Source of the DNA: Bacillota bacterium
GTDB taxonomy: Bacteria > Bacillota > Clostridia > Lachnospirales > Cellulosilyticaceae
DNA: 26,177 bases
Reading direction: 5' to 3'
Assembly: GCA_023393125.1 (NCBI GenBank)
Contig: JAEWMQ010000086.1
Span: 1 to 26,177 of the forward strand
A model generated the notes under the pieces. That model was given only the letters and a program-made list of their open reading frames with translations. It did no database searches and was not told the DNA's origin. A program made the position numbers and the translations under genes. Positions 1 through 7,109 of this stretch are shown piece by piece. Position 1 is the stretch's first letter, and each line of letters begins with the position of its first letter.

Positions 1-125
1 GGCGCAAGTTATATTGCTATAACTTACAAATCTATAATTGTTGTAGTATTTGTTTTTCAAAGTACGATGATTACTTACTAAGTAATCCTTTATTTTGTCG
101 CTGCTTACTGCCGACGACTTGTATA
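1..125 (-). other. structured 5' leader of a probable rRNA transcription unit leaving the left edge
   Basis: Read leftward from the promoter at 126-154, this stretch has no ORF but has rRNA-leader character. It holds a palindromic stem-loop at 69-87 (8-bp stem GATTACTT/AAGTAATC), a boxA-like stretch CTTTGAAAAACAAA at about 51-64, and a second stem-loop at about 4-28 with a GCAA tetraloop. CTTTGAAAA-type boxA elements are typical of Firmicutes rRNA leaders and spacers. The transcript's main product lies outside the window, so which rRNA (16S, 23S or other) cannot be told. A structured leader of another stable RNA operon is the alternative. Confidence 0.5.
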
Positions 126-154
126 ATATTACACCATCACATTACATAAGTCAA
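126..154 (-). promoter_or_regulatory. strong sigma-A type promoter firing leftward (probable rRNA promoter)
   Basis: On the minus strand a -35 TTGACT (149-154) is separated by exactly 17 bp from a -10 TAATAT (126-131), a near-consensus vegetative promoter and among the best in the window. It points out of the left edge, away from asrC, and is followed by a structured, non-coding leader with a boxA-like element. That combination suggests an rRNA operon promoter. Confidence 0.7.
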
Positions 155-310
155 CACTTATTTAAAACTTTTTCTGTTTAATTTTTTTGTGCTTTTATCT
201 CCATTAATTATTCCTGAAAACTCAGCTCTTGAATAGTGATTAGTGCTGACCATTTACACTTTATAAAAGGCTAAAAAGACACTGCCCTACTCATTGAAGA
301 TAAGTAAATT

Positions 311-348
311 AGAGTGTCACAAAACCAGTTACCTAGTTTCGTGACACT
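311..348 (-). terminator. long hairpin at the 3' end of the asrABC transcript
   Basis: Just past asrC the minus strand folds into a 16-bp stem: AGTGTCACGAAACTAG pairs with CTGGTTTTGTGACACT around a GTAA (GNRA) tetraloop. Two pairs are G-U on the minus strand and would be A-C mismatches on the plus strand, so the structure is built for RNA from the asr operon. The outer 8 bp (313-320 with 341-348) are perfect. The downstream tract CTCTAATTTACTT is only moderately T-rich, so it may be a weak terminator or a 3'-end stabiliser. The rest of the 155-415 spacer shows nothing else clear. Confidence 0.55.
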
Positions 349-415
349 ATCCTAATAGCCCTCTTATAAGCTTATATCATTTCTCCATTATCTTCTTCAT
401 AAGAAGTTAGACTAC

Positions 416-1381
416 TTATTTATAATGAAGCCCACTCCAGTAAACATTTTCTTTCACAATAGTCTCTGGTAGTAATTCTACACCCTCTAGAATCCATTTC
501 TTGAATTCCATGAAACCTGTACGATCTACAATATACCCTACGTGTTCTTTACCACCTGGAGCATCTTTATCAATATATTCACTTACGTACTTATAAGCAT
601 TATTAATAATCTTAATAATACTATCTTCATCTGCCCATACTAAGAAATCTTCTGCAAGTCTTGGATTTACTTTTCCTGTACGCCCCATAATAGCAAGACG
701 ATAGTATTTTTTCTGGCTTCTTGTCCATGCACCTGTTGGGCACGCATTAATACATACACCACAACCTACACATTTATCAGCTTGACGCTCTACACGATAA
801 TTTTTTGCAGAAAGACATCCTACTGAACGCTTTGCACAACCTTTTACACAAGCACCACAAGAGACACATCTAGTGGCATCATATTGTGGCATTGTCATAC
901 CAATAATACCAAAGTCATGCATTCTTGCTTTAATACAGTCATTTTGGCAGCCTGTTAACGCTATTTTAAAGTGAAGATCATTTGGGAAGATTTCTTTTTC
1001 AATACGTTTTGCAAAATTCGTTGTGTTGTAATTTGCAAATGGACAAACTTTGTTCCCAATACATGCAGATACGTTACGTGTTCCTGCTGCTGTATAGCCT
1101 TTGCCAGGTACTTCTTGATTAATATCTAATTCCTCAATAATAGGTTGGAGAAGCTCATTAACTTTATCAATGTCTTCCATCTTAATTCCTAATATTTCAA
1201 AACCTTGTCTTGTAGTAAGATGAACCTGCCCGTTTCCATACTTATTTGCAATCTCTTGTACTTTGCCTAAAAGGTCAGCTGTAATTAAACCTCCAGGTAC
1301 TCTTACACGAGAAGCCGTGATTCCCCTAACTTTTGTAACCCTAAAAGCATTCTTTTTAAGTTTCTTTGTATTAATATCCAT
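416..1381 (-). CDS. asrC: anaerobic sulfite reductase subunit C (siroheme/[4Fe-4S] catalytic subunit)
   Basis: This is the catalytic subunit of the cytoplasmic AsrABC complex, which reduces sulfite to sulfide with six electrons. The siroheme-[4Fe-4S] ligand pattern is complete: C107-X5-C113 and C145-X3-C149. Two ferredoxin-type clusters follow at C172/175/178/182 and C204/207/210/214. The 321-aa length fits the family. An upstream in-frame GTG at 1384 would add one residue, but ATG at 1381 sits 7 nt from a full AGGAGG and is preferred. It is the last gene of asrA-asrB-asrC, 14 nt after asrB. The family is related to siroheme nitrite reductases, and no other nitrite reductase is present, so nitrite is a possible second substrate (inference). 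Confidence 0.93.
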   Translation of the reverse strand: MDINTKKLKKNAFRVTKVRGITASRVRVPGGLITADLLGKVQEIANKYGNGQVHLTTRQGFEILGIKMEDIDKVNELLQPIIEELDINQEVPGKGYTAAGTRNVSACIGNKVCPFANYNTTNFAKRIEKEIFPNDLHFKIALTGCQNDCIKARMHDFGIIGMTMPQYDATRCVSCGACVKGCAKRSVGCLSAKNYRVERQADKCVGCGVCINACPTGAWTRSQKKYYRLAIMGRTGKVNPRLAEDFLVWADEDSIIKIINNAYKYVSEYIDKDAPGGKEHVGYIVDRTGFMEFKKWILEGVELLPETIVKENVYWSGLHYK

Positions 1382-1395
1382 CACGCCACCTCCTA

Positions 1396-2187
1396 TTAAT
1401 CTCTTAATAATTTACCTTTTGTGTAATTAAATACTGGTCCATCTAAACAGATATACGTATCATCTATTTTGCAATGTCCACATTTTCCAATACCACAGCA
1501 CATCTTTCTTTCTTGTGAAATCCAGATGTTCTCTTCTTTAATACCACGTTTTAAAAATTCTTGAACTGTAAACTTCATCATAATAGGAGGTCCTACTACA
1601 ATAACCTGTACATTTTCTAAGTCTTTAATCTCAAGCTCTGGTATATACTTAGTTACTAAGCCAGTATGACCTGTATATCCTTCTGGTGCTTGGTCTACTG
1701 TTACAATGAGATTCATCGTATCTTTCCATACTTTCATATCCTCTTTGAAAAGCATATCTTGAGGACTTTTGAAACCTGTGATAAGCGTAAAGCCTTTACT
1801 TTCTTGTGGGTTTTTAGAGAAATGCTCCACAATTCCTCTTACTGGAGAGAGACCTGTTCCACCAGCAACTACCACAATCTCATGATTTCTGTAATCATCT
1901 AAATTGAAACCATTTCCATAAGGTCCTCTTATAAAGAGTTTATCCCCTTCGTATTTTTCAAAAATCTCATTTGTTACTTTCCCTACCTTACGAATAGTCA
2001 GATCTACTGTTCCTTCTCCAATACCACTTACAGAAATAGGAGCTTCTCCATATTTAGGTAGAGACACTTCGAAAAATTGACCTGGCTTAACATCCCCTTC
2101 AAAAGCCATGCGGAAAGTGTACTCAATATCAGTGTGTTTAATCACCTCTTTGATTTCTGATAAAAAAGGAATATATTCGTTTTTCAT
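1396..2187 (-). CDS. asrB: anaerobic sulfite reductase subunit B (FAD/NAD(P)H-binding)
   Basis: This subunit takes electrons from NAD(P)H and passes them through flavin to the other Asr subunits. It has a ferredoxin-reductase-like fold. The N-terminal FAD barrel includes RGPYGNGF at residues 87-94, and the nucleotide-binding part begins with GGTGLSPV at 109-116. A C-terminal Cys cluster (C231, C236, C239, C247) is typical of a [2Fe-2S] site, as in dihydroorotate dehydrogenase electron-transfer subunits (PyrK). At 263 aa it has normal AsrB length. Its ATG overlaps the asrA stop by one base (TAATG), so translation is likely coupled. The ribosome site AAGGAGG lies inside the last codons of asrA. 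Confidence 0.93.
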   Translation of the reverse strand: MKNEYIPFLSEIKEVIKHTDIEYTFRMAFEGDVKPGQFFEVSLPKYGEAPISVSGIGEGTVDLTIRKVGKVTNEIFEKYEGDKLFIRGPYGNGFNLDDYRNHEIVVVAGGTGLSPVRGIVEHFSKNPQESKGFTLITGFKSPQDMLFKEDMKVWKDTMNLIVTVDQAPEGYTGHTGLVTKYIPELEIKDLENVQVIVVGPPIMMKFTVQEFLKRGIKEENIWISQERKMCCGIGKCGHCKIDDTYICLDGPVFNYTKGKLLRD

Positions 2188-3197
2188 TAGCTTTGTACCT
2201 CCTTCATAGCTTCTGATAATTTATTAATGCATGCAGAGAATGAGATATACTCTGGACAAATATCATCACAACGTCCACAACCTACACACATGTGATATCC
2301 AAAACGTTTTTTATAATCATGAACTTTATGCATTACTTTAAAACGCATACGTTGGCCTTTATTTAATCTAAAGGCATGTCCCCCTGCCATATTAGTATAG
2401 CCATCTACTTGACAAGATGCCCACACACGGCGTCTTTCTCCTGCTTTTTTATAATCAGAGCCTTCATAAAAGACATCTTGCATCGTAAAACAAGTACAAG
2501 TTGGACAAACAAAGTTACATCTACCACAAGCAATACATCTTTGGTTATACTCTTCCCAAATACTACTATCCATTACATCTAGAGAAAGATTCTCAGGGAT
2601 GTGTACGTGAGTTTTAGTTTCTGTAACAAAGTCTGGTTTCACATCTATTTCTTGTACTTCATCTAAACGCATCATAAGAGCATCAAATGTGCCATCCATA
2701 TACACATAGTCATCTTCTACTTTTATAAATGCATCATAGTTACTGCAAGTATTAGTCCCCATATCCACACAGAAACAGCTTTCATAAGCTTCTTTACATC
2801 CCATTAAAATGAATTTTGTTTTCTCACGAATACGTTTATAGTACATATCCTCAAAACCATTTTTAAGGTAAATATCATCTAAGCGTTTAACAGCATGTAA
2901 ATCACAACTACGAAGAAATACAACTGCACCTTTAATTGGTCCATCTGCTTCCTTCACTTCATCTTCTGTAAAGTAGAAAAGAGTTTGAGAAATTGGTGTT
3001 AAAATTTCCTTATAAGAGAACTCTGATTTTTCATCAAAAACAATTTCTTCTAGAGTCGTTACTTCCCCATAGCGAATACGATCTGTGTCCGAGTAAGTTC
3101 CTCCACCTATAAATCTCTTAGGTGCGTAAATGTTATATTCTTTACTTAGATCTTTTAAGGCCTGATTAAATTTTTCAATCTGAATTTGATATCCCAT
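2187..3197 (-). CDS. asrA: anaerobic sulfite reductase subunit A (Fe-S electron-transfer subunit)
   Basis: AsrA is the iron-sulfur subunit that links AsrB to the siroheme subunit AsrC. Two ferredoxin-like [4Fe-4S] motifs are visible in the C-terminal half: C221/C224/C227/C231 (with extra C234 and C236) and C304/C307/C310/C314. The N-terminal half matches the part shared with hydrogenase beta-subunit-like proteins, including the RSCDLHAV segment near 96-103. The 336-aa length is typical. The start at 3197 has GGAG 7 nt upstream. It is the first gene of asrABC, with a leader of about 118 nt from a predicted promoter at 3322-3327 that carries a Crp/Fnr operator at -41.5. Confidence 0.93.
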   Translation of the reverse strand: MGYQIQIEKFNQALKDLSKEYNIYAPKRFIGGGTYSDTDRIRYGEVTTLEEIVFDEKSEFSYKEILTPISQTLFYFTEDEVKEADGPIKGAVVFLRSCDLHAVKRLDDIYLKNGFEDMYYKRIREKTKFILMGCKEAYESCFCVDMGTNTCSNYDAFIKVEDDYVYMDGTFDALMMRLDEVQEIDVKPDFVTETKTHVHIPENLSLDVMDSSIWEEYNQRCIACGRCNFVCPTCTCFTMQDVFYEGSDYKKAGERRRVWASCQVDGYTNMAGGHAFRLNKGQRMRFKVMHKVHDYKKRFGYHMCVGCGRCDDICPEYISFSACINKLSEAMKEVQS

Positions 3198-3321
3198 TTG
3201 AATACTCCATTCTATTTAGTTTAGTTGTCCGAAAATTAAATTGCTTTTTGTCATTTTTTTAACAATCAATCACTTTAATATAGGCGATGTTTTATTTACA
3301 CCGCTTTACTTCAATAAATAA

Positions 3322-3327
3322 AGTATA
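3322..3327 (-). promoter_or_regulatory. predicted -10 element of the asrA promoter
   Basis: TATACT on the minus strand, with no recognisable -35: the hexamer 17 bp upstream is CATTAT. It lies 21 bp downstream of the operator at 3349-3364, which puts the operator centre at -41.5 relative to a predicted start near 3315. A missing -35 with an activator site there is the usual design of a class II Crp/Fnr-dependent promoter. Confidence 0.55.
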
Positions 3328-3348
3328 AAATGTCTAGACTTAAAATAA

Positions 3349-3364
3349 TGTGATAAGCATCACG
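3349..3364 (-). promoter_or_regulatory. Crp/Fnr-family operator upstream of asrA
   Basis: Read towards asrA, the 16 bp are CGTGATGCTTATCACA, an inverted repeat of form GTGA-N6-TCAC. It matches the site before the nitrate reductase gene (4537-4552) at 14 of 16 positions in the same orientation. The regulator gene starting at 3794 encodes a recognition helix with R-E-x3-R, the Crp pattern that reads GTGA half-sites. Activation of asrABC by this protein is inferred. Confidence 0.7.
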
Positions 3365-3370
3365 CTATTT

Positions 3371-3793
3371 TTAAATATGTAAGAATCCCGTATATTGATT
3401 CATGCATTTAAACATTGTAGAAATAATAAACATTTTCATAAGCATAAATTTGTAATAAAATACCAGATATAAAGATTACTTAAATCATCAATAATGGGAA
3501 ACTTTTAGTTTATAGATGCTACAATTATTTAAAATAATATATACTTTAAACGCCATAAATAAAGAAGTAATAGGATTAGAAACCATATTTTTAGTATCGT
3601 TATTTTGTGATACACTAAACATAGCATAAATCTCCTTTAGTTTGTTTTAGTGTTGTAACTTAGTTATATCATTGTAAGGGGTATTTATGCTTTTATTTTT
3701 CTATAACACTTGATACTCAAGGTATAGAATGTTTATTTAAATGATGAAGTTTAATTTTTAATTTAATGATTACTATTTAAAAGGAGGGTCACT
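3371..3793. other. AT-rich spacer between the asrA promoter and the Crp/Fnr gene
   Basis: No gene or known RNA was recognised here. An imperfect hairpin lies at 3590-3619 (TTTAGTATC with GATACACTAAA, 2-nt bulge), and the segment contains one isolated TGTGA half-site at 3606-3610. The promoter of the regulator gene must lie here, but no convincing -35/-10 pair is seen. The spacer ends in a strong ribosome site, AAAAGGAGGG. Confidence 0.5.
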
Positions 3794-4486
3794 ATGGACT
3801 ATTTAACAGCTGATTTTCTAAGCCAGCTTTCCATCTTCTCCAATATTAAAAGGAGTACTTTAACTGCCCTTCTAGAAAAGGGACATCTTCAGCATTATTC
3901 TGCTGATTGCTCTATTTTCTTTGACAAGGATGTACTTCCTTGCGTTTATTTTGTATTAGATGGTACAGCTTCCTTATATAAAACTCATACTAATGGGCAA
4001 AATAAAGTCATTTTTATGCTTAGCAAAGGAGATATCCTCAATGAATCCCTTGCAGATGAGCTGCCTTCTGCTATTAATTGTAAAGCTTATGATGACTGTG
4101 TCATTCTAAGTGTTTATAAAAAGGACTTGCTTGAGCTGATGCAAATAGATTTTACACTAACTGAAAATATAATGAATGCCTTTTCTAAGAGGATTAGAAG
4201 ACTTTATAGGCAACTCAAAAACTCTACCTCCGTTATCAAAATGGAAAAAAAGCTTGCTGCTAAGCTATGGAAATTAGGTAGGGACTATGGCGTACCTTGT
4301 GAAGAAGGTGTCCTTATCAACTTCCCTATTACAATTACTGCTCTAGCAGATTTTCTTGGCTCTTATAGAGAAACAATCTCTCGTTCGCTCAAACTTCTTA
4401 TTCAAAATGAACTCATTATTTATAGGAATAAATATATTATTATTCCTGATCCAGATAAGCTTTCATTATTTTTTAAGACTTCTTAA
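3794..4486 (+). CDS. Crp/Fnr-family transcriptional regulator
   Basis: A 230-aa protein with an N-terminal cyclic-nucleotide-binding-like beta barrel (about residues 12-125), a dimerisation helix (about 125-150) and a C-terminal winged helix (about 165-230). The recognition helix reads YRETISRSLK at 191-200. R192, E193 and R197 match the Crp residues that read GTGA, whereas Fnr itself has Val at the first position. Five Cys (39, 50, 96, 102, 169) do not form the Fnr-type N-terminal cluster, so the signal is unknown. The gene sits between asr and nar and reads towards nar. Matching GTGA-N6-TCAC sites precede both operons, making this the likely local activator. The start is fixed by AAAAGGAGGG. 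Confidence 0.9.
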   Translation: MDYLTADFLSQLSIFSNIKRSTLTALLEKGHLQHYSADCSIFFDKDVLPCVYFVLDGTASLYKTHTNGQNKVIFMLSKGDILNESLADELPSAINCKAYDDCVILSVYKKDLLELMQIDFTLTENIMNAFSKRIRRLYRQLKNSTSVIKMEKKLAAKLWKLGRDYGVPCEEGVLINFPITITALADFLGSYRETISRSLKLLIQNELIIYRNKYIIIPDPDKLSLFFKTS

Positions 4487-4536
4487 TCAGAAATCTCTCT
4501 TCTTATTCAATATCTATTAATTGCTAATACTAATTT

Positions 4537-4552
4537 CGTGATGATAATCACA
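4537..4552 (+). promoter_or_regulatory. Crp/Fnr-family operator upstream of the nitrate reductase operon
   Basis: CGTGATGATAATCACA is nearly identical to the site before asrA and has the same orientation to the gene. It lies 21 bp before a -10-like hexamer (4574-4579), giving a centre at -41.5. This is the strongest palindrome in the 132-bp gap between the regulator and the nitrate reductase gene. Confidence 0.72.
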
Positions 4553-4573
4553 GAACAATATTAGCTAAACGAT

Positions 4574-4579
4574 TACACT
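4574..4579 (+). promoter_or_regulatory. predicted -10 element of the nitrate reductase promoter
   Basis: TACACT, a weak -10, with no -35 match 17 bp upstream (CAGAAC). The predicted start is near 4586, giving a leader of about 33 nt with the ribosome site GAGAGG 7 nt before the ATG at 4619. The weak core suggests dependence on the activator bound at 4537-4552. Confidence 0.5.
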
Positions 4580-4618
4580 TATTTTATCGTTAATTAATTA
4601 TCAAAGAGAGGTTATTTC

Positions 4619-6691
4619 ATGAATAAAGTTCAATCAACATGCAACTTATGTGCATTAGCTTGTAATCTTGACTTCTATGTAGAAGATAATCAAATAAAAA
4701 AAGTTATTCCTACACCTCATTATCCAGTTAATAAAGGATTCTCTTGTATTAAAGGTATCTCACTGGATAAGCAACACACTAAATTTAAACCTTCTATTTA
4801 CCCTCAAATCCGTACGGAAAATGGTGAAATGAAAGAAGTAAGTTGGGGTGAAGCCTATAAGGTCGTGGCTGAAAAATTACTTCAAATCAAAGCTACTTAT
4901 GGGGGAGATGCTATTGCGGGTATTAGCACAGGCCAAATTCCTTTAGAAGAAATGGCTCTTTTCTCACATGTTATGCGTGACTTCTTAAGAGGTCATGTAG
5001 ATGGTAATACAAGACTTTGTATGGCAACTTCTGTAGTTGCTCATAAACAAAGCTTTGGTTTTGATGCACCACCTTATACTCTCAATGACTTTGAACTATC
5101 AGATACAATTTTTTTAATAGGAGCAAATCCAGTTATTACCCATCCGATTATTTGGAGTCGTATCAAAAAAAATCATAATAAAAAAGTTATTGTCATTGAT
5201 CCTAGAAAATCTGAAACTGCTAGAAATGCAGATTACTACTATGGTTTAAATGGTAAAACTGATATTTATCTTTTCTATGGAATTGCTCATATTCTAATTG
5301 AAAAAGATTACCTTGACCATGAATACATTAATGCTCATACAGAAAACTTTGATGGTTTTAAAGCATTAGTGGCTAAGTATACACCTGAAATAGTAGCTGA
5401 AAAAACTGGTTTAAGTGTAGATGCCCTTTATGAAATGGTAGAACTCATTCACCAAGGTGAGCGTGTTTCCTTCTGGTGGACAATGGGTGTTAATCAAGGT
5501 TATGAGGCAGTGAGAACAGCTCAATCTATTATTAACCTTGCTCTTATGACAGGTAATATAGGACGTCCTGGTACAGGTGCTAATTCTATTACAGGTCAAT
5601 CTAATGCTATGGGGTCTAGAGCATTCAGTAATACAGCCGGTCTTTATGGTGGTGGTGATTATGACAATCCAGTAAGACGTAAAGCTGTTTGTGAAGCTCT
5701 TCAAATGACTGATGAAGAACTTATTGATAAACCAACACTTCCATATAACGCTATTATTGAAAAAATCGAAGCTGGTGAAATCAAAGCTTTATGGGTGCTT
5801 TCTACTAACCCACGTCATTCATGGACTAATAATTTGACATTCCAAAGAGCTATCGAAAAGCTTGAATTATTTATTGTTCAAGATTTATATTCAGATACTG
5901 ACACCAGCGTTGATGCTACTGTTTACTTCCCTGTAGTACCAGGTATTAAGAAAACAGGAACTTTCATTAATACAGAAAGACGTTTATCAGCTCTTCGTCC
6001 AGTTCTTCCAAAAACTGAAGATGAAAAATCTGACTTTGAGGTATTCCTTGGTGTAGGTGAAGCACTTGGTATGGGGCATCTCCTTGATTTATGGCAAACA
6101 CCAGAAGCTGTTTTTGAACTTATGAAGAAATGTTCTAAAGGTATGCCTTGTGATATTTCAGGAGTAACTTACGCTGCTCTTGAAGGTTCTAATGGTATTC
6201 AATGGCCATTTAGAGAAGGTGAAACACTTACAGAAGATGAACGTCGTCTCTTTGAAGATGGTAACTACTATACACCTTCTAAAAAAGCTAAATTTATGTT
6301 TGATGAAATTAGAGAAAATCCATTACCTACTACTCTTGAGTTTCCTTATATCTTAAATACTGGTAGAGATACAGTAGGCCAATGGCATACACAAGTGCGT
6401 TCTAGAGAAATTAGAGTTGTAAATGATGTTTGCCCTGAAACAGCTTACATCTACATTCATCCAACACTTGCTGCCAAAAAAGGTATTGTGGAAAATGAAT
6501 TATTTAAAGTAGCTTCTATTAATGGTGAATCATCATGCTTTACAGCTAAAATTACAGAAAATGTGCCTGAAAACCAACTTTATGCGCCAATGCATTACAT
6601 TGAAACTAACGTTTTAACACCATCTCTTTATGATCCATTTTCTAAAGAGCCATCATATAAAACAACACCAATTAACATCTTTAAACTGTAG
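4619..6691 (+). CDS. cytoplasmic molybdopterin nitrate reductase (NarB/NapA-like)
   Basis: A 690-aa bis-MGD molybdoenzyme expected to reduce nitrate to nitrite. The N-terminal [4Fe-4S] site is complete: C8-X2-C11-X3-C15-X27-C43. The probable Mo ligand is C134 in NTRLCMAT, the arrangement of NapA/NarB nitrate reductases. A formate dehydrogenase would normally show a Cys or selenocysteine followed by His. A C-terminal molybdopterin-dinucleotide-binding domain begins near residue 580 (NTGRDTVGQWHT). There is no twin-arginine signal, so the enzyme is cytoplasmic. A polyferredoxin and a flavoprotein follow at 10 and 3 nt, an arrangement like the clostridial nar clusters described in C. perfringens. 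Another oxyanion substrate cannot be excluded. Confidence 0.85.
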   Translation: MNKVQSTCNLCALACNLDFYVEDNQIKKVIPTPHYPVNKGFSCIKGISLDKQHTKFKPSIYPQIRTENGEMKEVSWGEAYKVVAEKLLQIKATYGGDAIAGISTGQIPLEEMALFSHVMRDFLRGHVDGNTRLCMATSVVAHKQSFGFDAPPYTLNDFELSDTIFLIGANPVITHPIIWSRIKKNHNKKVIVIDPRKSETARNADYYYGLNGKTDIYLFYGIAHILIEKDYLDHEYINAHTENFDGFKALVAKYTPEIVAEKTGLSVDALYEMVELIHQGERVSFWWTMGVNQGYEAVRTAQSIINLALMTGNIGRPGTGANSITGQSNAMGSRAFSNTAGLYGGGDYDNPVRRKAVCEALQMTDEELIDKPTLPYNAIIEKIEAGEIKALWVLSTNPRHSWTNNLTFQRAIEKLELFIVQDLYSDTDTSVDATVYFPVVPGIKKTGTFINTERRLSALRPVLPKTEDEKSDFEVFLGVGEALGMGHLLDLWQTPEAVFELMKKCSKGMPCDISGVTYAALEGSNGIQWPFREGETLTEDERRLFEDGNYYTPSKKAKFMFDEIRENPLPTTLEFPYILNTGRDTVGQWHTQVRSREIRVVNDVCPETAYIYIHPTLAAKKGIVENELFKVASINGESSCFTAKITENVPENQLYAPMHYIETNVLTPSLYDPFSKEPSYKTTPINIFKL

Positions 6692-6701
6692 GAGAAGCAA
6701 A

Positions 6702-7106
6702 ATGAAACGAATAAAAATTGATCGTTCTAAATGTGTGGGATGCCTTACTTGCGTTACAGCTTGTATGGTAAGTAATGATAGCTTAGACCCAAGAAATAGA
6801 ATTGTGATTGATAGTGAAAAAAAACATGCACCTATCTTCTGCCGTCACTGTGAAGAACCAGAATGTACTTTTACTTGTATGACAGGTGCTATGCATAAGA
6901 ATCCTGAAACTGGTCTTGTAGAATATGATAAAGACCAATGTGCAAGCTGCTATATGTGTATTATGGCTTGCCCATATGGCGTGCTTAAGAGTGATTCACT
7001 TTACCAAAAAGAGATCATGAAATGTAATATGTGCACTCATCGTGAAAACGGACCTATGTGCGTAGAAAAATGTCCAATGAGTGCCATCACTTTAGGGGAG
7101 GTTTAA
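6702..7106 (+). CDS. polyferredoxin with four [4Fe-4S] clusters (nitrate reductase electron-transfer subunit)
   Basis: A 134-aa protein of the NrfC/HycB type. All sixteen cluster Cys are present in four groups: 11/14/17/21, 47/50/55/59, 80/83/86/90 and 108/111/120/124. No signal peptide is seen, so it should act in the cytoplasm, wiring the neighbouring flavoprotein to the molybdoenzyme. The reading frame stays open upstream to 6630, but that would overlap the nitrate reductase gene. ATG at 6702, 7 nt after GGAG and 10 nt past the previous stop, is the real start. It is the second gene of the nar unit. Confidence 0.88.
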   Translation: MKRIKIDRSKCVGCLTCVTACMVSNDSLDPRNRIVIDSEKKHAPIFCRHCEEPECTFTCMTGAMHKNPETGLVEYDKDQCASCYMCIMACPYGVLKSDSLYQKEIMKCNMCTHRENGPMCVEKCPMSAITLGEV

Positions 7107-7109
7107 GAA

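Noticed and set aside
1666..1902. Plus-strand ORF inside asrB, and similar antisense ORFs across the window (for example 2376-2582, 5411-5704, 13444-13815, 23135-23473)
   Set aside because: Each lies opposite a well-supported gene, shows no recognisable domain, and has no operon context; they are frame shadows.
3606..3621. TGTGA-N6-AAACA as a further Crp/Fnr operator for autoregulation
   Set aside because: Only one half-site matches and no -10 lies at the expected distance.
4619..6691. Reading the molybdoenzyme as a formate dehydrogenase
   Set aside because: The Mo-ligand region is NTRLCMAT as in nitrate reductases, without the Cys/Sec-His pattern, and the neighbours (polyferredoxin, flavoprotein, mobA) fit a clostridial nitrate reductase unit.
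6630..6701. Longer N-terminus for the polyferredoxin
   Set aside because: It would overlap the nitrate reductase gene and lacks a ribosome site; ATG at 6702 follows GGAG at good spacing and begins the ferredoxin motif directly.
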